DNA from: Cucumis sativus
Lineage: Eukaryota > Streptophyta > Magnoliopsida > Cucurbitales > Cucurbitaceae
NCBI RefSeq assembly: GCF_000004075.3
Contig: NC_026658.2
Span: 2,108,001-2,172,000 of the forward strand
Direction of reading: 5' to 3'
Length of the DNA stretch: 64,000 bases
Part shown: piece after piece, positions 1 through 12,952 of the stretch
Numbering within the stretch: position 1 is the stretch's first letter
Layout: the number at the start of each line of letters is the position of its first letter
The notes under the pieces: generated by a model
The model's input: the letters and a program-made list of their open reading frames with translations, nothing else
Databases searched by the model: none
What the model was told of the DNA's origin: nothing
Made by a program: the position numbers and the translations under genes

Positions 1-969
1 TTCTAACCTTCCCATGTTTCCAATCCACTGTGGGAGCTCATCTGAAAAACTGTTGAATCCTATATTGAGGAAGGTTAAGGAGGTTAAGAGCCTCATTGAG
101 TTCGGTAGCGGCCCGGTGAGACGGTTTCCACTGACATCCAATGTAGCTAAGTGGACGCATAATCCCAAGTCTGAAGGTAATGGCCCTGAGAATTGGTTGT
201 TCTGCAACTTGAGCTCTTTTAGATTATGAATAGCTGAAATCCCTTGTGGTAAAACACCAGAGAAATCATTTTTTGAGAGATCTAATGTCCTCAGCCTTGC
301 TAAAGACCAAATCCCAGGAGCAAAATTTAAGCTACCGGAGAATTGATTGGTTGAAAGATTGAGAGTGTTTAAATATAAACACCTTGTGGGCAATGTGTTG
401 GGAACAGGGCCTTGAAGCATATTAGAAGCAAGAGAAAGATAATGAAGAGAAGAACAATTAACAAACATTTCATCAGGAAGTGGCCCAGATAAGAGATTAT
501 CAGAAAAATCAAGAAATCTAATGGAAGACATAGAGATAAGAGAAACAGGAATCCGCCCAGATAAACTATTGCCGCTGAAATTAACTCTGTCGAGACTAGG
601 AGGAAGAACAAGCTGAGGACTAAGATTCCCAGTGAAATTATTCCCAGAGAGAGACAATACCTTGAGATGCTGTAATTTCTCAAGCCCTCTTCCGATTCTC
701 CCAGATAATCCCAACCCATCAATGGAAACCTCAGAAACTCTGCCATTAATGGGGTTGCATTTAATGAACTTCCAAGAACAAGGGGAGTCATCGTCTTCAC
801 TCCAGGAGGAAAGAACGGAAGAAGGGTCTTGAAGGTCGGATTTGAAAACGATTAAGCCGAGGATATCGTCGTTGAGTTGAGGATAAAGTTCATTGAAGGC
901 AATGGCATTTTGAAGAAGAGTGGAGATGGATCCCAAAAGGGAAAGAGCGAAGAAACAGAGGAAAGACAT
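1..969 (-). CDS. LRR receptor-like protein kinase, N-terminal part (gene continues past the left edge)
   Basis: The reading frame is open from the ATG at 969 to the window edge (323 codons) with no intron. Residues 1-24 form a hydrophobic signal peptide. An LRR N-terminal cap follows, with a C-S-W-x-x-x-x-C cysteine pair at residues 64 and 71. From about residue 80 to the edge there are roughly ten plant-type repeats of the LxxLxLxxNxLSGxIP kind. The order and wording (LNDDILGLIVFKSDLQDP, then a SWSEDD segment) closely match the Arabidopsis At3g28040 group, known as probably inactive LRR receptor-like kinases. The kinase domain would lie to the left and is not visible, so activity cannot be judged. 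Expected location is the plasma membrane with the LRRs outside. The other frames over this stretch are shadows. Confidence 0.9.
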   Translation of the reverse strand, partial: MSFLCFFALSLLGSISTLLQNAIAFNELYPQLNDDILGLIVFKSDLQDPSSVLSSWSEDDDSPCSWKFIKCNPINGRVSEVSIDGLGLSGRIGRGLEKLQHLKVLSLSGNNFTGNLSPQLVLPPSLDRVNFSGNSLSGRIPVSLISMSSIRFLDFSDNLLSGPLPDEMFVNCSSLHYLSLASNMLQGPVPNTLPTRCLYLNTLNLSTNQFSGSLNFAPGIWSLARLRTLDLSKNDFSGVLPQGISAIHNLKELKLQNNQFSGPLPSDLGLCVHLATLDVSGNRLTGPLPNSMRLLTSLTFLNIGFNSFSDELPQWIGNMGRLE

Positions 970-3900
970 TGGAGAAGAATGAAGTTCAGTTAATGGGTGT
1001 TTTTTCAGTTGAAGGAGATGGAAAGTTACATGGAAAAGGAGAGAGGAAACAGAAATTGGAGGAGAAAGAATGAAGAATGAAGATTGTAGAATGAAGAAGA
1101 AAGAGAGAAATGATATATGAAATTATGAATGGCCATTTTTGGATCATTGTCGCTTACTTCATCTTCTCTTATGTTTTCTTGCTTTCTCTCTTACTTCGCT
1201 TTCTGTGCCTTTCTATTTTTAAATTCACCTTCTTCTTATATCATTTTCTATTTCTTTATTTATTTTTAAAACATTTCTCAAATTTATCCATCTTTTTCAA
1301 TTTCACCCCGTCTTTTAAAATAAAAAAAATATCAAATTCTATCTATGATAAATACCGATTCCCTTATAACTTCTATCAACCCTACTACTTTATCTACTCT
1401 ACTTAAAAAAAAATGCAAACATGTAACTAGAGAAAATAGGTTTCACTCCCAAGAATAAAAGCAAAATAGTTATTCGAGATAGAAACTAAATATCAATAAC
1501 ATAGTAATCAAATAGTAATGGTAATAATAGACCTTCTAAATGGAAATAATATTAGTAAAGTTATAATTAATATATATTTTTTAAAATTGAGCTAAAAATT
1601 CCAAATTGTTATATGGAAATGTGATTAAATCTTAATTAAATTGTCATGTGACTTTAATCTTTCAAACTATTTAGTCACAAGACACATTTATAATATATAG
1701 GCTAAAGTGAATAGGTAGGCCTCTTGTAGCCTCTCAATGCTTTCATAAGTTTAGTTTTTCCCCCTCACTTTTTCCTATTCTTTTTTTTTATATCTTCATT
1801 TAACAAAACAACAAAATTCACTATTTTCTCTTAGATTTTCTTTTACTCATTCCAAAAACTACCATAAAAGTACGATAGCAATTGTTGTCGTTGTATCTTA
1901 AGCTTTTAAACTTTATTGAACTCTCAAATTTATCAAAATTTTAAACTTAGATTCTCAAACATGTATAATTGTATAAATTTGAAGATTCAATTTGTCATTT
2001 TTATAAGTTTAGAGTTACAATTTTCTTAAAATTAGTTAAGTCATTCTAATACTTTTTATACATAAAAAAGAAATACATTTATAAATATGTTTCTAAAAGA
2101 GTAGAGTCAAAATATTCGAAAATAATGAGAAAAATGGTAATTATAATTGGTGAAAATATTATGAATAATAATTAAGTATATAGCAATATTTAAAAAAAAT
2201 TACAAATATAACAAAATCTATCAGTGTAGATTTCTAGTGATAGACCAATATTTGTAATTTGCTAGACTTTGATAGATTTTACTATATTTGTAAATTTTTG
2301 TAATTATTTTGAATCTATAATTGTTGTATTTATAATTACCTTTAAAAAAATTACAAAATAGTAATATAGACTAGATTTAAAGTTTATTGAAAATAAATAC
2401 ATCGATGTCTTAAATATAGCGATAAATTTTGAACTAAAAAATAATATTGAATTTGTATTTTGATTGAAATCTAAAATATCAATATCGTGTAAATATTTTG
2501 CCAAAAGTTATATCTTTTACAATATTTTCTTTTAAAATAAATAAGATAAAATATCTATAGTCTATATTTAGTTTTTTTTTTAATGTTTTATAGATTCTTT
2601 TATTATATAATGAAAAAATCAATTATTTTATACAAATTCATAATATTAAAAGTTTGAGGGTATAATTGCAATTACCTGTATATAATAAGGATGACTTTTC
2701 CACTTTGTCCTCTTTTTCTAACCTACACCATGAGTAGAACCCTATAGAACTACAAAGTTAGCATTCATCATTCTTTTTTCTTTCTTTCTCGTGTATGTAT
2801 ATGTATATGTGTACGTATATATAACCTAACTTCGTGATTGTAAGTTTTAATTAAAACTTTACACGTTTTTAGGAGTCAGTATCGATTTAAAGCTAGACTA
2901 ATAATTGTAATTTAGTTTCATAGGTATATCAATTTACATCATACATTAGTTGTTTCATTTGGAAAAAACTAATGTAAAATTTATAAATTGTATCAATTAA
3001 ACCCCTAAACTTCAATAAATAAATCAATTTAGATTCTTAACCATATATAATTTTAATTAAAAATAATTTATAGCACTACTCAATCATCCATTTTGTAAAA
3101 TTGACATTTGATAAAGTTTATACACGTTTGAAAGCTAATGCATTCATAATAAATTATCTAAATTTTTTTTCCATAAAAAAAAACTAAATCATCAGTGTTA
3201 AAATTGATACATACGAACAAATATTTTTAAATTTTTATTGAAAATTCAAGGCTATTTTTTTTATATACAAAGATTAAAGTTCAAATATATTTAGTAGAAT
3301 TTAGTCTATACTTTTCTATATTGGATTTATATAAAGAAATTAAGAAAGGGACAACAAATTATTTTATATCCCATAACTCGATACCATTTTCTTGATTTTG
3401 AAATTCATTAATTATAGTTTTTAGGATTCGATTCCAATACCATACTTTATTAACAATTAACAAAAATAAAATTTTAAAAGGACAAACACCATTTATTTTA
3501 TTGTCATATTTACACAAATTTTCAATTTTTAATTATGGCATTAAATTCTGCTGTTTTTTCATCATTTAAAAATGATAAATAATATAATATAAAATTAAAA
3601 TATGCCAATTTGCTTTATCTAAACATTATAACTTAAATTACATTGTACGGCTTATCATTTACCTCAATTTCAATTAAGTTATTAAATCTCATATTATCCT
3701 TTTTTTTCTCCCTTAATTAAATTAAGGATTCGATGCAATTTTTGAGTTTTTGCTTATGAAATTTATGATTCAACATTTTCTTTCAATTATATGAGAGTCT
3801 AATAGACATTATAACTTTTAAGTTTGATCTACAAGTAACTTGGTACACTAAATTTTAAATATTTTATTGATGCGTTAATATTATTAATAAAAAAATATGT

Positions 3901-4850
3901 ATAATTTGCTAGAATTTTTATTTATTTGAGTGGGAAAAAACTTATAAACATGTGCTAATCTCAATGCTTAAGAATTAATTACACCAATTTGGTTGATCAA
4001 ATTGCTGTTTAGTGGGAAGATATTTGAAATGTTTATGTTTCTCACTCAAAATTTGAGTTTTTTTTTTTTCCATTTTTTAAAAAACGAGATATTTAAATTG
4101 AAAGTTGTGAATTTGAATCAAACTTAATGCAACAAACAATGCATATTTATAATTTAAAAAAAGAAGTTTATTTTGAAATACATTTTAGAGAAATTCTAAA
4201 AGCAAAACAAAATGTGTTTAAAGTTTAAATATTAAAACAAATTAAATAAGAAAGTTTAAGGAATAATTTTCTTTTGAAGACAATTTAAGGAACAAATTAA
4301 AAAGAATCTATAAACCCAACTTTTAAAGATATAAATGCAAAAATATTTTTTTAATGTTGACAAAGAAAAAAGGGGGGAGAAAGTAAAAACCAATTTTATA
4401 TTATTTTAGTACAAACTTTCCAACACATATATATTTGAATAGAAACAACATAAAATTTAGAAGTGTACATGAAGGGATATGGAGGAATGTTTTTAGCCAT
4501 TGTGAAATACAATTTATTTGATTATTAAATAAAAAAACCTATCTAATTTTTTTCTTTCGATATTATCAATAATAAATATTGATATAGTTATTTCATTGTT
4601 TATTAATACCACTAAAATCTATTAGTTTTTATTAACGATAGATCTAAAACCTTGTTACCTTTTATAAATATTTTAGAAATTTACAAATTATATACAAAAC
4701 TAAAATATAACATTTCAAAACTTTAATATAAATTTAAGAGAAAAAACTAATTATGAAGGACAAAATTGTGGGAAAATATTGCATTTATTAAAAATATGTC
4801 CAAATAATTAATAACAATAATAATAAAAGAGTAGAAGAAAAAAGAGGGAA
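970..4850. other. AT-rich intergenic DNA
   Basis: About 970-1110 is the A/G-rich 5' leader and proximal promoter of the LRR kinase gene on the minus strand. Beyond that the sequence is very AT-rich, with many poly-A and poly-T runs. The only open frames are short and have no recognisable protein character. One palindromic MITE-like element lies at 2191-2298, and a weaker relic of the same kind may lie near 4560-4690. I see no gene here. Confidence 0.7.
2191..2298. repeat. MITE-like element with long terminal inverted repeats
   Basis: The left end (2191-2223) and the right end (2270-2298) are inverted copies of each other over about 29 bases with a few mismatches. Both ends carry the core ACAAATATA near the outside and AAAATCTATCA inside. 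The inner part repeats the TCTATCA/TGATAGA theme. Such palindromic AT-rich elements with a TGATAGA core are, from memory, very common in cucurbit intergenic DNA. There is no coding capacity. Confidence 0.6.
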
Positions 4851-5180
4851 TGAATAAGAAGAACACATGAGGAAGGAGAGGAGGAGGGTAAGGGTTGGGA
4901 AAATCCAAAGAAAGTTCACGGGAAAGACTGAATGACTATTTTGTCCTTTTGTTTATGTCTTTTCTTTTTTGCTTCTAAAGTGGTGGGTAGTTATTGTGTG
5001 TGGTAAGGGACCACCCTTACTCTCCCATACACCGCTGTCTGCCAAACCTTCCTTTCTTCAACTCTCCTTCTTCAGTTCTTTCCCTTTTTCATAGCTCAAC
5101 ACTTCCTTTAATCCACGTTTTCAGAGTTCGAATGGAATTGATTTTGCAATCACTTTATAACTACTTAATCTCCTTTTAAG
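4850..5180 (+). promoter_or_regulatory. Promoter/leader-like stretch without an attached gene
   Basis: This stretch is less AT-rich than its flanks. Purine-rich on the left, it becomes C/T-rich after 5010, which is how plant 5' leaders often look. It ends where the mitochondrial-like block begins. The only open frame (4994-5179, 61 codons) has no recognisable domain. It could be the displaced 5' end of a gene interrupted by the insertion, or simply chance composition. Confidence 0.25.
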
Positions 5181-5189
5181 TCTTTTCCA

Positions 5190-5795
5190 TATTTTAAAAC
5201 CAAGGCAACCAAGGGAACTAAGGCCCTATCCTGTCCTGCCTGCCCTGTCCTCTGAAATCCGTTACTTACGGATGAGCTACTTTCTGCTGGATGTTCCCCT
5301 TCGTAGTTATTCGTGATTATTCAGGCAAATCTTTCCTATTTTTCTAATGCAAGAGCTTTTTTCCTATTCAACCTCAATGTTAACCCTCTGACTTGCTGGT
5401 CGTCAATATTCTTTGAACCTTTTATTTACAATAGAGGCATCAGTCTCAGTTTCCAATCTTGCTAGTAGGACTAGGACTAAAAGGGGAAAGCTATCACAAA
5501 GAGCAGCTCAACAGATAGGGTAACTGAAATCGGAAAGATAGTAGCCTCATCCGTTGTGGAAGAGGGAGCATAAGATCACATAAAAAGATAGGGAGGGGGC
5601 AAAGGAAGCAGCTCTTTCATTCTCAGTTGCTACATAAAATAGGATAAGTTCTCTCAAATTCTTTGACCCCGTCTTCAATCTACCATTGAATTTGAATAAA
5701 GGTCCAGGTGACCTAGAATATCCCTGTCTTATGGAGCCTCCTCCGGATATAAGGGGTCCTTGTTGAAACAATAAGCATTTAACTCGAACTTCCAT
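5190..5795. other. Probable nuclear insertion of mitochondrial DNA (NUMT)
   Basis: Over about 600 bases the composition changes from very AT-rich to near-balanced, with none of the poly-A/T runs seen on both sides. The wording, such as CCTGTCCTGCCTGCCCTG and GGGTAACTGAAATCGG, resembles plant mitochondrial intergenic DNA. A minus-strand open frame of 82 codons (5547-5795) has the character of anonymous mitochondrial reading frames. It contains no known mitochondrial gene that I recognise. Edges are judged from composition only. A chloroplast origin is less likely because no plastid gene is visible. Confidence 0.5.
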
Positions 5796-8392
5796 GCATC
5801 TATCAATTTAAACAACTTTTATAAGTGTGTTTAAGTAAAACATAATAAACAGTTTAAATTGATACATTATATAAGTTTAAGATATACATTGATATACAGG
5901 TAAGAATTTAGGGTCTAAATTGATACAATTACTAGTTTGAAAGTTAAAATTGAGTTTAAACGAATACAATTATTAGTTAAAAGTTAGGATATAAATTGAA
6001 AATTTTCCCTAAAACAAAATATTTGAAAAATATACATAATTGAATCGATCTTTTTTTATTGACTCTCGACCAAAATGACAAAAAATTGAATTCTCAAATA
6101 TATAATGGCTCACATGTTAAGTTTTTTTCTTTTTTTTTTCTTAAAAAACATAAAAATTGCGAGGAAATAAATATTTGAAATTGTTGAGCTAATTTATGAA
6201 CTTAAGATTTAAACATTATATACATTTATAAATATAGGAAATACATAAAGGAAAAAAAGAAAGAATAATTGAAGGTGTTCAATAATTTTGACAAATGGGG
6301 TTTTTTTGGAACGACTTGTCGCACTCCCACAGGCCAGCTCCAAAAGGATGTCGTCTTAGACTCTTAGCTAATTCATTTCAAAACAAAATCAATTTGAAAT
6401 CTTTGTACAAAAATAATTTACAAATAAATGATATATATAAATTTGAGAATCTTTTTGTATTACTTTTATAATAGAGTTACATTGTCTTATATAATATAAT
6501 CATGGACATGGAGATTCTAAAATAGTGTATTTTATACCAAGGGGAATTTTGGCTACTTGCATTCCATGTCATTAAAAAAATTCTTTCATTTTATTTTGTC
6601 AAATTAAAACGACCCATTTGTTAGGTATTATATTATTTCAAAACACTTTATTTTGTCCATAACGGACTAGGATATATCTGTATCAAGGACCAAGAATTTT
6701 ATGATTCAAATGCTCCACAACCACTTGTAGTAAATAGCAAAACTTTAGGTTTCTATACAACATGAAATTAATACAACTTGATCCATCTAGACTAACTATA
6801 AATCAAATTCATAGTCATATAACTTTAGAGGAATGCTTGATCTTGTAATAAGCAATAATTTTTTCACTAAAAATAAACTGTTTTTTCTTTATCAATTCTT
6901 CACTGTTTTCAATATTCGTTTATCTTCGTTCGTGTATATTTCTTAACATTATTGTCGTTATGATTGGTTGCTTTAAAAAGAAAAAGGAAATATACTATAA
7001 AGATGATAAGATCTGTAAACATGAACAAGAAGATGTTATGGTTAAAACCATCCAAAGAATTAATGTAAAATATGAAAATGGGGAATAATATGACAAGAGA
7101 AGAGAAGGGAGTTTTTGGGTTTTAATGGAAGGTTTCCATGTGGCATGTTACCCTCTTCCCCTATTTGATAAGATATATATAGAATTTCATTGGAGAGTTG
7201 AGAGAGAGAAATTGATTGGACAATAATTTGAGAGAGAGATGAGAGATTCTTCCTAGCTATTTGATGTGACTCATAATTCATCTATGTATCACCTTCTAAG
7301 TTAGACTTAATCTAAGAATTAAAATATCAATATTAATGTCGATAACGAGATTTTAATTTTACGAATATATTAATGAAATATCGATATTGATAGATATTCT
7401 AGAAGTCACAAATTTATGAGAAAGAAAAGAAAAGAAATACATTGAAATTTTAGAAAATGTAACTTGATTGATCATAAGATGGGCGTGTGAAGTTACAAAT
7501 TGAGAGATTTGATGGTTTTGCCCCTACTTAATTTTGCATTTTGTTCGTGGAGAGATTTGTTTGTATGTACTTAGTTTATGTAATATTTTGTTTGTATGCT
7601 TTTGAAATTAAAATGTGATAAGAAAAGGATTATTAGAGATATTGAGTCATGCATTCCATCATCGAACTTTTTCTTCACTGTAAAGTGAAAGTGAAAGTGA
7701 CAACTTTTAGTTGAATTTAATGAGGAAGAAAAACAACTTTAATTTATCATATTTCAATTATTTTTCATTCAACTAAACAAACACATGAATCTGATGAATG
7801 TCCAAAATCATCTTTATTAAATTGGTACAATAAAATACTTGAAATAAAAGCCACATAAATATGCTCAACAAATCATATAGAAGGTTAAATAAGAAAAATC
7901 AACCATAAATTTTCCAAAGCATAACACTAGTTATCTATTTAGATGGAGTGTTTGAGAAGTTGAGTTAAAACCAAACTTTATGCGACCATTTTCCTATCAA
8001 ATGACCCAAAAAACAGTGCAATTTGTTTTATTCTTCTATCAGTCTGCTATGCTTTTATTCTAAGACACATGAAAAAGTTTGATAAAACTTATTGGAAAAA
8101 ATAAGTTTAGCTCGGCAGTATGATATTCCATCCAGAACTAAGCAGTTTAATCCTTCGTACTAAACAAAACCAATGCATGTGTAAAAGAGAAGGTAGTAAC
8201 AGTCAAGTCACTTGGAAGCCGTAGATTTTTTCATTTTCAAATAAACATGAAACATACAACCAAAAAGGAACTACGTCTATATACAACTTCAAAAACAGTT
8301 CCAACCAAGAATTAATTTCAAGTCATTGACATCTTGTTCAAAACCATGTTTTTTTTTTTTTTTTTTTCTTTTTACCTCTGTCTACAGAGTGA
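5796..8392. other. AT-rich intergenic DNA and 3' flank of the WD40 gene
   Basis: No coding region is supported. 5840-6010 holds a degenerate repeat (listed separately). A short GC-richer patch at 6305-6365 stands out from its AT-rich surroundings but I cannot identify it. At 7165-7250 a TATA-like string is followed by GA-rich sequence, promoter-like on the plus strand but without a gene after it. 7320-7400 is rich in ATATCGATATT-like words, a style frequent in cucurbit repeats. The last several hundred bases are probably the 3' untranslated region of the WD40 gene, including a long T run at 8349-8367. Confidence 0.5.
5840..6010. repeat. Degenerate repeat with a recurring 'AATTGATACAATTATTAG' phrase
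   Basis: The phrase TAAATTGATACA and close variants recur three to four times at roughly 45-70 base spacing within this stretch. Related phrases (ATACAATTATTAGTTT) occur again near 2900-3060 and at 25540-25660. This looks like one dispersed, decayed AT-rich family rather than chance. No terminal repeats or coding content were found. Confidence 0.45.
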
Positions 8393-11300
8393 CTACAAGA
8401 ATGAATCAATATATCCATAGGTATGCCTTCTATTATACTGTAGTAAGCTTGCATATGTCCTATCCCATATTCCTATGTACAGAGACTCGTCATCTGGACT
8501 CAATGACACCCCTGAGATCTCTCCGAAGAAATCGATCTCTTGTCTCTTTTTGTAATCTGTGCTCGTGCTGTACACATGTACAAAATCGGCAGGTTCAGCA
8601 ACCACCATGAACTGACCATCAGATGAATAACGAATCGATCGAGCAGCACCGATATGTCCCTTCAGAACTGCAACGGGTGTTGAGAAGTTCCTTACATCCC
8701 ATACTCGGCATGTCTTGTCTTGATTCCCAGTAGCGAACATGCGACCATCAGGGTGCCAAGCAGATGCAAATGAATAATCTCGATGACCAACAACTGTGCC
8801 TATAGTCTGAAACACATTGCAACACATCATGCGAGTGTCACTTTGAGAGTTATAAGGCCTAGATGCCATGACCAACTTGCTTAATTGTGTGATGATCCAA
8901 AATACTAAAACATCTTCTATGCAACTTAAAGATGAGGGAAGATGATAATTATCATCTGAATTCCCATCAATACTCTCTGAATAGAATCAGAGATAAATTC
9001 ATACAGAGAGCGTATGAGCAGTGCAGTTGAACCAGTTTGAAGAGGAAAAGAGATAGCAATAACCAAGGTTAATGTTTTTTTTCTTCATCCGTGAGAATTT
9101 GGCTAATTTGCTTGTTGCACCTCAACTAATTTCATAGGACAACAGCTTGACCTACTGTACAACATTTGGGTGTAAAAGACCCAACATGAATCAAACTCAG
9201 CTTGACCTACCTATGACCCTCATTGACCACCAGGGTGAGGTGATTTGAACTTTTACACCCTCATAACATTATATAAATGTAAAAAACTATGCATTAAAAG
9301 AAATTAAGACGGTATCTTAAATCCACACATTATCCTAAATTTAGTCAAAATTCTAAATGTCATATTTGACATCATTTTCATGATTAGTAGAACTTCTGTT
9401 TCCAATCTTCTTTTGAGGCAACTAGAAGTAAAGATCATTCAAAAGGTCCTTTAAATGCTACCAACAAGGGACATGAAGACTAAGAAAGTACATTATTGAT
9501 CCACCTCATTTTGTCTTCCATCCTTGCAGTTCCTTCCTCCCTACTTTCCCATTTTATATTTTATCCCACCAAAAGATCTACACTATTCCTCCCTGATTTT
9601 TTGCTTTCGACCATGTGTTAAACAGACTTACCGTGCGAGTAACAAAAATGCAGCTAATGAATCTCAGAAACATGCAATATCTTAGAAATAACTCAAGAAC
9701 ATGCTAGTGACTTCTATGAAACATGAAGTATTACTTGATGAACTTGAGCCCAAATTGTGAGGCCAGACAAGAACTTCAAACAATATTGACTCATTCAAAT
9801 CCTACTTCCATTCGAATATAATCTAACACAGTTCAATCTATCTGCATGGTAAGGAAACTTCCTTACCGTTCCATTTCGTGAATCAACAATCAATCCATCT
9901 GTGTGATCACCAACAACAACAATCAGCCTGCGATCTGGACTCACTGACGTATGCTGCAGCAACATAAACAAAAAATCATTAAAACATTGTTCCTGTACAC
10001 TCAAACCATTCATCTTAACCAAAAGGACTGTGTTTTAATATGCTATATATAGTTGCATTCAATAATTTGATATAGTTGTAAATTAACTTTCACTACTACA
10101 GCTGTACAGGCAGAATGGTCCTGGCATAGGGTACTAACAGTTACAAAGCATTCAGCCGCTCAGGAAATAAAAGAAATTAGTGGAGAAAATGCAACGGAAC
10201 AGATTGGGAACATAGACCCAAATGTTCACATAAAACCTGGAGGAGACATACATTTACTGGCCAAGGAAAATGGAAGTGATTCAAAAGCTGAAACCTCTCC
10301 ATGTCATACTCTCTCATGCTGCAATCATTATTTGCTGCCATGAAATGTAACTCACCACTGCAAAATATACTAATCAGTCTGAATTCATGTACATAATCCA
10401 GCCAAACAAGACAAGACTCAGCCAAAGTGCTAAAAGTACCTTCTGCTGTCATATATTTCAACAGCATTTGTAATGGCATTCTCATCATGTGTAGTTCGAG
10501 TACAGAAGCTTACCCCTTGTTTATCCAAACGCTACAGGAACAAACGAAGTTATTAATTCAGTACAATCTGAAATAAGCTACGTATTCAAAGAATATTTCC
10601 TCCAAAAAAAAAGTCACCTCAATTTTTCAACTTTAACTTGACTGAACCAAATGGCAGAGAATTTTCCATAAGATAGAAAATTCACAACGAACAAATCACA
10701 ATGGCAAATATCAAATTGACATCACTCCACTCAGTTAACCAAACCAGGGAAGCTAAAAACATTTAAGATAGATTGCAAATGTTGAATATTGAAATTGAAA
10801 GAGATTTGAAGTGAGACACAATAACAAAATGTCACATACAAAATTGACATCATTCCTCTCAGATTACACCAATTGACCAAACCATGAAAGTTCAAAACAT
10901 TTAAAATAAAACAAAGAATTTTGGAACATTGAAAATAGAACTGATTTGATGTGAGACACTATCAATAAAGCAGAAGGCGTTCTTCTCCAGGAACTGTGTT
11001 CTTTCATAAACTAAGAGAATTTGGAAATTCAGCATGGGAAAAAAAATTACAATAATAAGCTACATGCTGACCTTACAAGTAAGCTCTCCTTGGAATCCAC
11101 CTGCAACAAGAAAATTATCCTTGACTGCAAGTGTGCTAATCTGAGTTTGTGTAAAACCCTCCAATAAACTTCCAGCATGTTTCTGTATGACCAAGCAAAC
11201 AAAACAAATTACAGAAGCCATAGGGAATTTATGAAATGAAAGCGATAACATTGAACCTTAACTCCTACTCCCACCCCAAGCCATCGGCAGAAAATAAATA

Positions 11301-12952
11301 GAGCTTGAGAAACAATAAGTAAGAACAAGTGCATAGAAAAATAGACACGAGCAATGTAGCAGATACATCATTGAAAAGGTACAAATGTTCCTTTACTATC
11401 AACATCAACAGCCAAAGCCAGAAAGAAAAAAACGAGATTTAAAAGGGATCTTGATTTGTAACCTTCGAAACTGGGAAGTGTTATTTTCAATGGACTAAAC
11501 AAAAACATCAATTATTTTATACCCTGTCCCTAACTCTCATTTGTAATGTAATCTGATGCTTTAGTTCACTAGGTGGGAAGATTTGTGTACAAAGATAAGA
11601 GAAGAATGTCTGTGCTGGTTTCTGACTCTCCTCCATTACAATCTTTACATTTGCTAAAATATGATGGATCAATGAGAACAAGTGTGATACCAACCTCTGT
11701 AGGCGCTATATGCCCAGCAAAATTGAGGATTTCAGATAAGTTGCCAGATAAAGATGACCAATGCATGACAGAATAGTTGGACATCAAATAGACATCATGC
11801 TTTGAAGTTGCCCAGACCAAGTTCCTTAGCTGCAAGACATAAGTAAATAACAAATTATTTTTCCCCAAAAGCACTCGGGAAGAGGATACAAGCACAGAGT
11901 CCAACAACAGCAACTAAACTATTTGAAAATAAGGATTTCACTTCAGAATTCCATTTATTTTATCATGGGCAGCCTGACCAGTTGCCAGATATGGACACAA
12001 TTACAATAAAATGTAGCAGATAAACAGACCACTTAACACAAAAAAAGTTGTCCATATGTCATTTGAGAACAATTGTGAATCAATCACCATTTACCAAAAA
12101 TAAATTAAAAATACCTAGAGAACGGACCAACCAACCAAGACCATGACTCTGTATGTGAGTGGTCCTGGAAGTTGACAAGGACAGGTATGCATAGACTGGT
12201 GAAGTACGAAACTTCATACTAAGGCATTTTGAAAAGTGGTAAACAAACTAGTCTATAGAAAATGTCAAATAGAGTATCAACTTATACTCATTACAATTAT
12301 TAGAATAAAAAAGAGAATTGAACACTATCAACTCCAATACCTGAAAGTGCAAGATAGTAGGCTTAACCAGTCTTGTATTATGAAAGAACTCATAGTAGTT
12401 CCCTCCTTTCTCTATTGCTTTGCATTCCTAAAAAGACAAATACAATTACTAAAATACTTGTGTAAGAATTTCCAATGTCCATAAGGCCGTGAAAGCCTCT
12501 ACTCAACCTTTGAACCTTCAGCAAACATCGATGATTATGCGACAATTCATACCTTATCAACGGCTGCTCCAGATGAAGGAATATTTTCATAATTTTTGTA
12601 CTGTTCAAGCCTTGTCAACCGGTACTTCTCACGACTAATGTTCAATCTATCCCATGGAATACCTTGAATGTCCAGTCCCTTCCTCGCAAGGGCGGATGAC
12701 GTATCTATCGACTTTGTAAGCTGCAAAAAGTTTATGAAGATCTTGATGTCAAAGGGTCGCACATGATTTATAAAATAACCAGTGTTAGCCCAATAAAGAG
12801 CCATAATAACAGTTAGGAAATCAAAGAAAACAAACCATGTCAAATTCGTCATCACCCGATTCTCCATCACCTCCATCATCAATGTCATCAGCCATTTCAT
12901 GACCAGCAGCCATATAATCAAATTCATCCATATTTTGCTGTTGGTAAGACAT
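8393..12952 (-). CDS. WD40-repeat protein, C2A9.03-like (nine exons)
   Basis: Nine coding exons, 5' to 3' on the minus strand: 12952-12836, 12720-12553, 12427-12341, 11829-11695, 11182-11072, 10531-10440, 10357-10252, 9953-9867, 8806-8393. All junctions are GT..AG and phases join, giving 438 residues. The N-terminus (MSYQQQNMDEFDYMAAG) is followed by an acidic stretch and a conserved GIPWDRLNISREKYR segment. The C-terminal half holds WD40 repeats; clear ones read VVGHRDYSFASAWHPDG with RVWD, and LKGHIGAARSIRYSSDG. This is the conserved eukaryotic family annotated after fission yeast C2A9.03, a probable beta-propeller scaffold whose exact role is not established. The start is the first ATG of the conserved N-terminus. 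The stop at 8393 directly follows YIDSFL. Confidence 0.9.

Noticed and set aside
369-800. Minus-strand open frame of 143 codons with hydrophobic runs
   Set aside because: It is another frame over the LRR kinase coding sequence, which is clearly read in the frame starting at 969.
7165-7281. Possible microRNA precursor or promoter near a TATA-like string
   Set aside because: GA-rich sequence follows, but I see no convincing hairpin and no known microRNA sequence.
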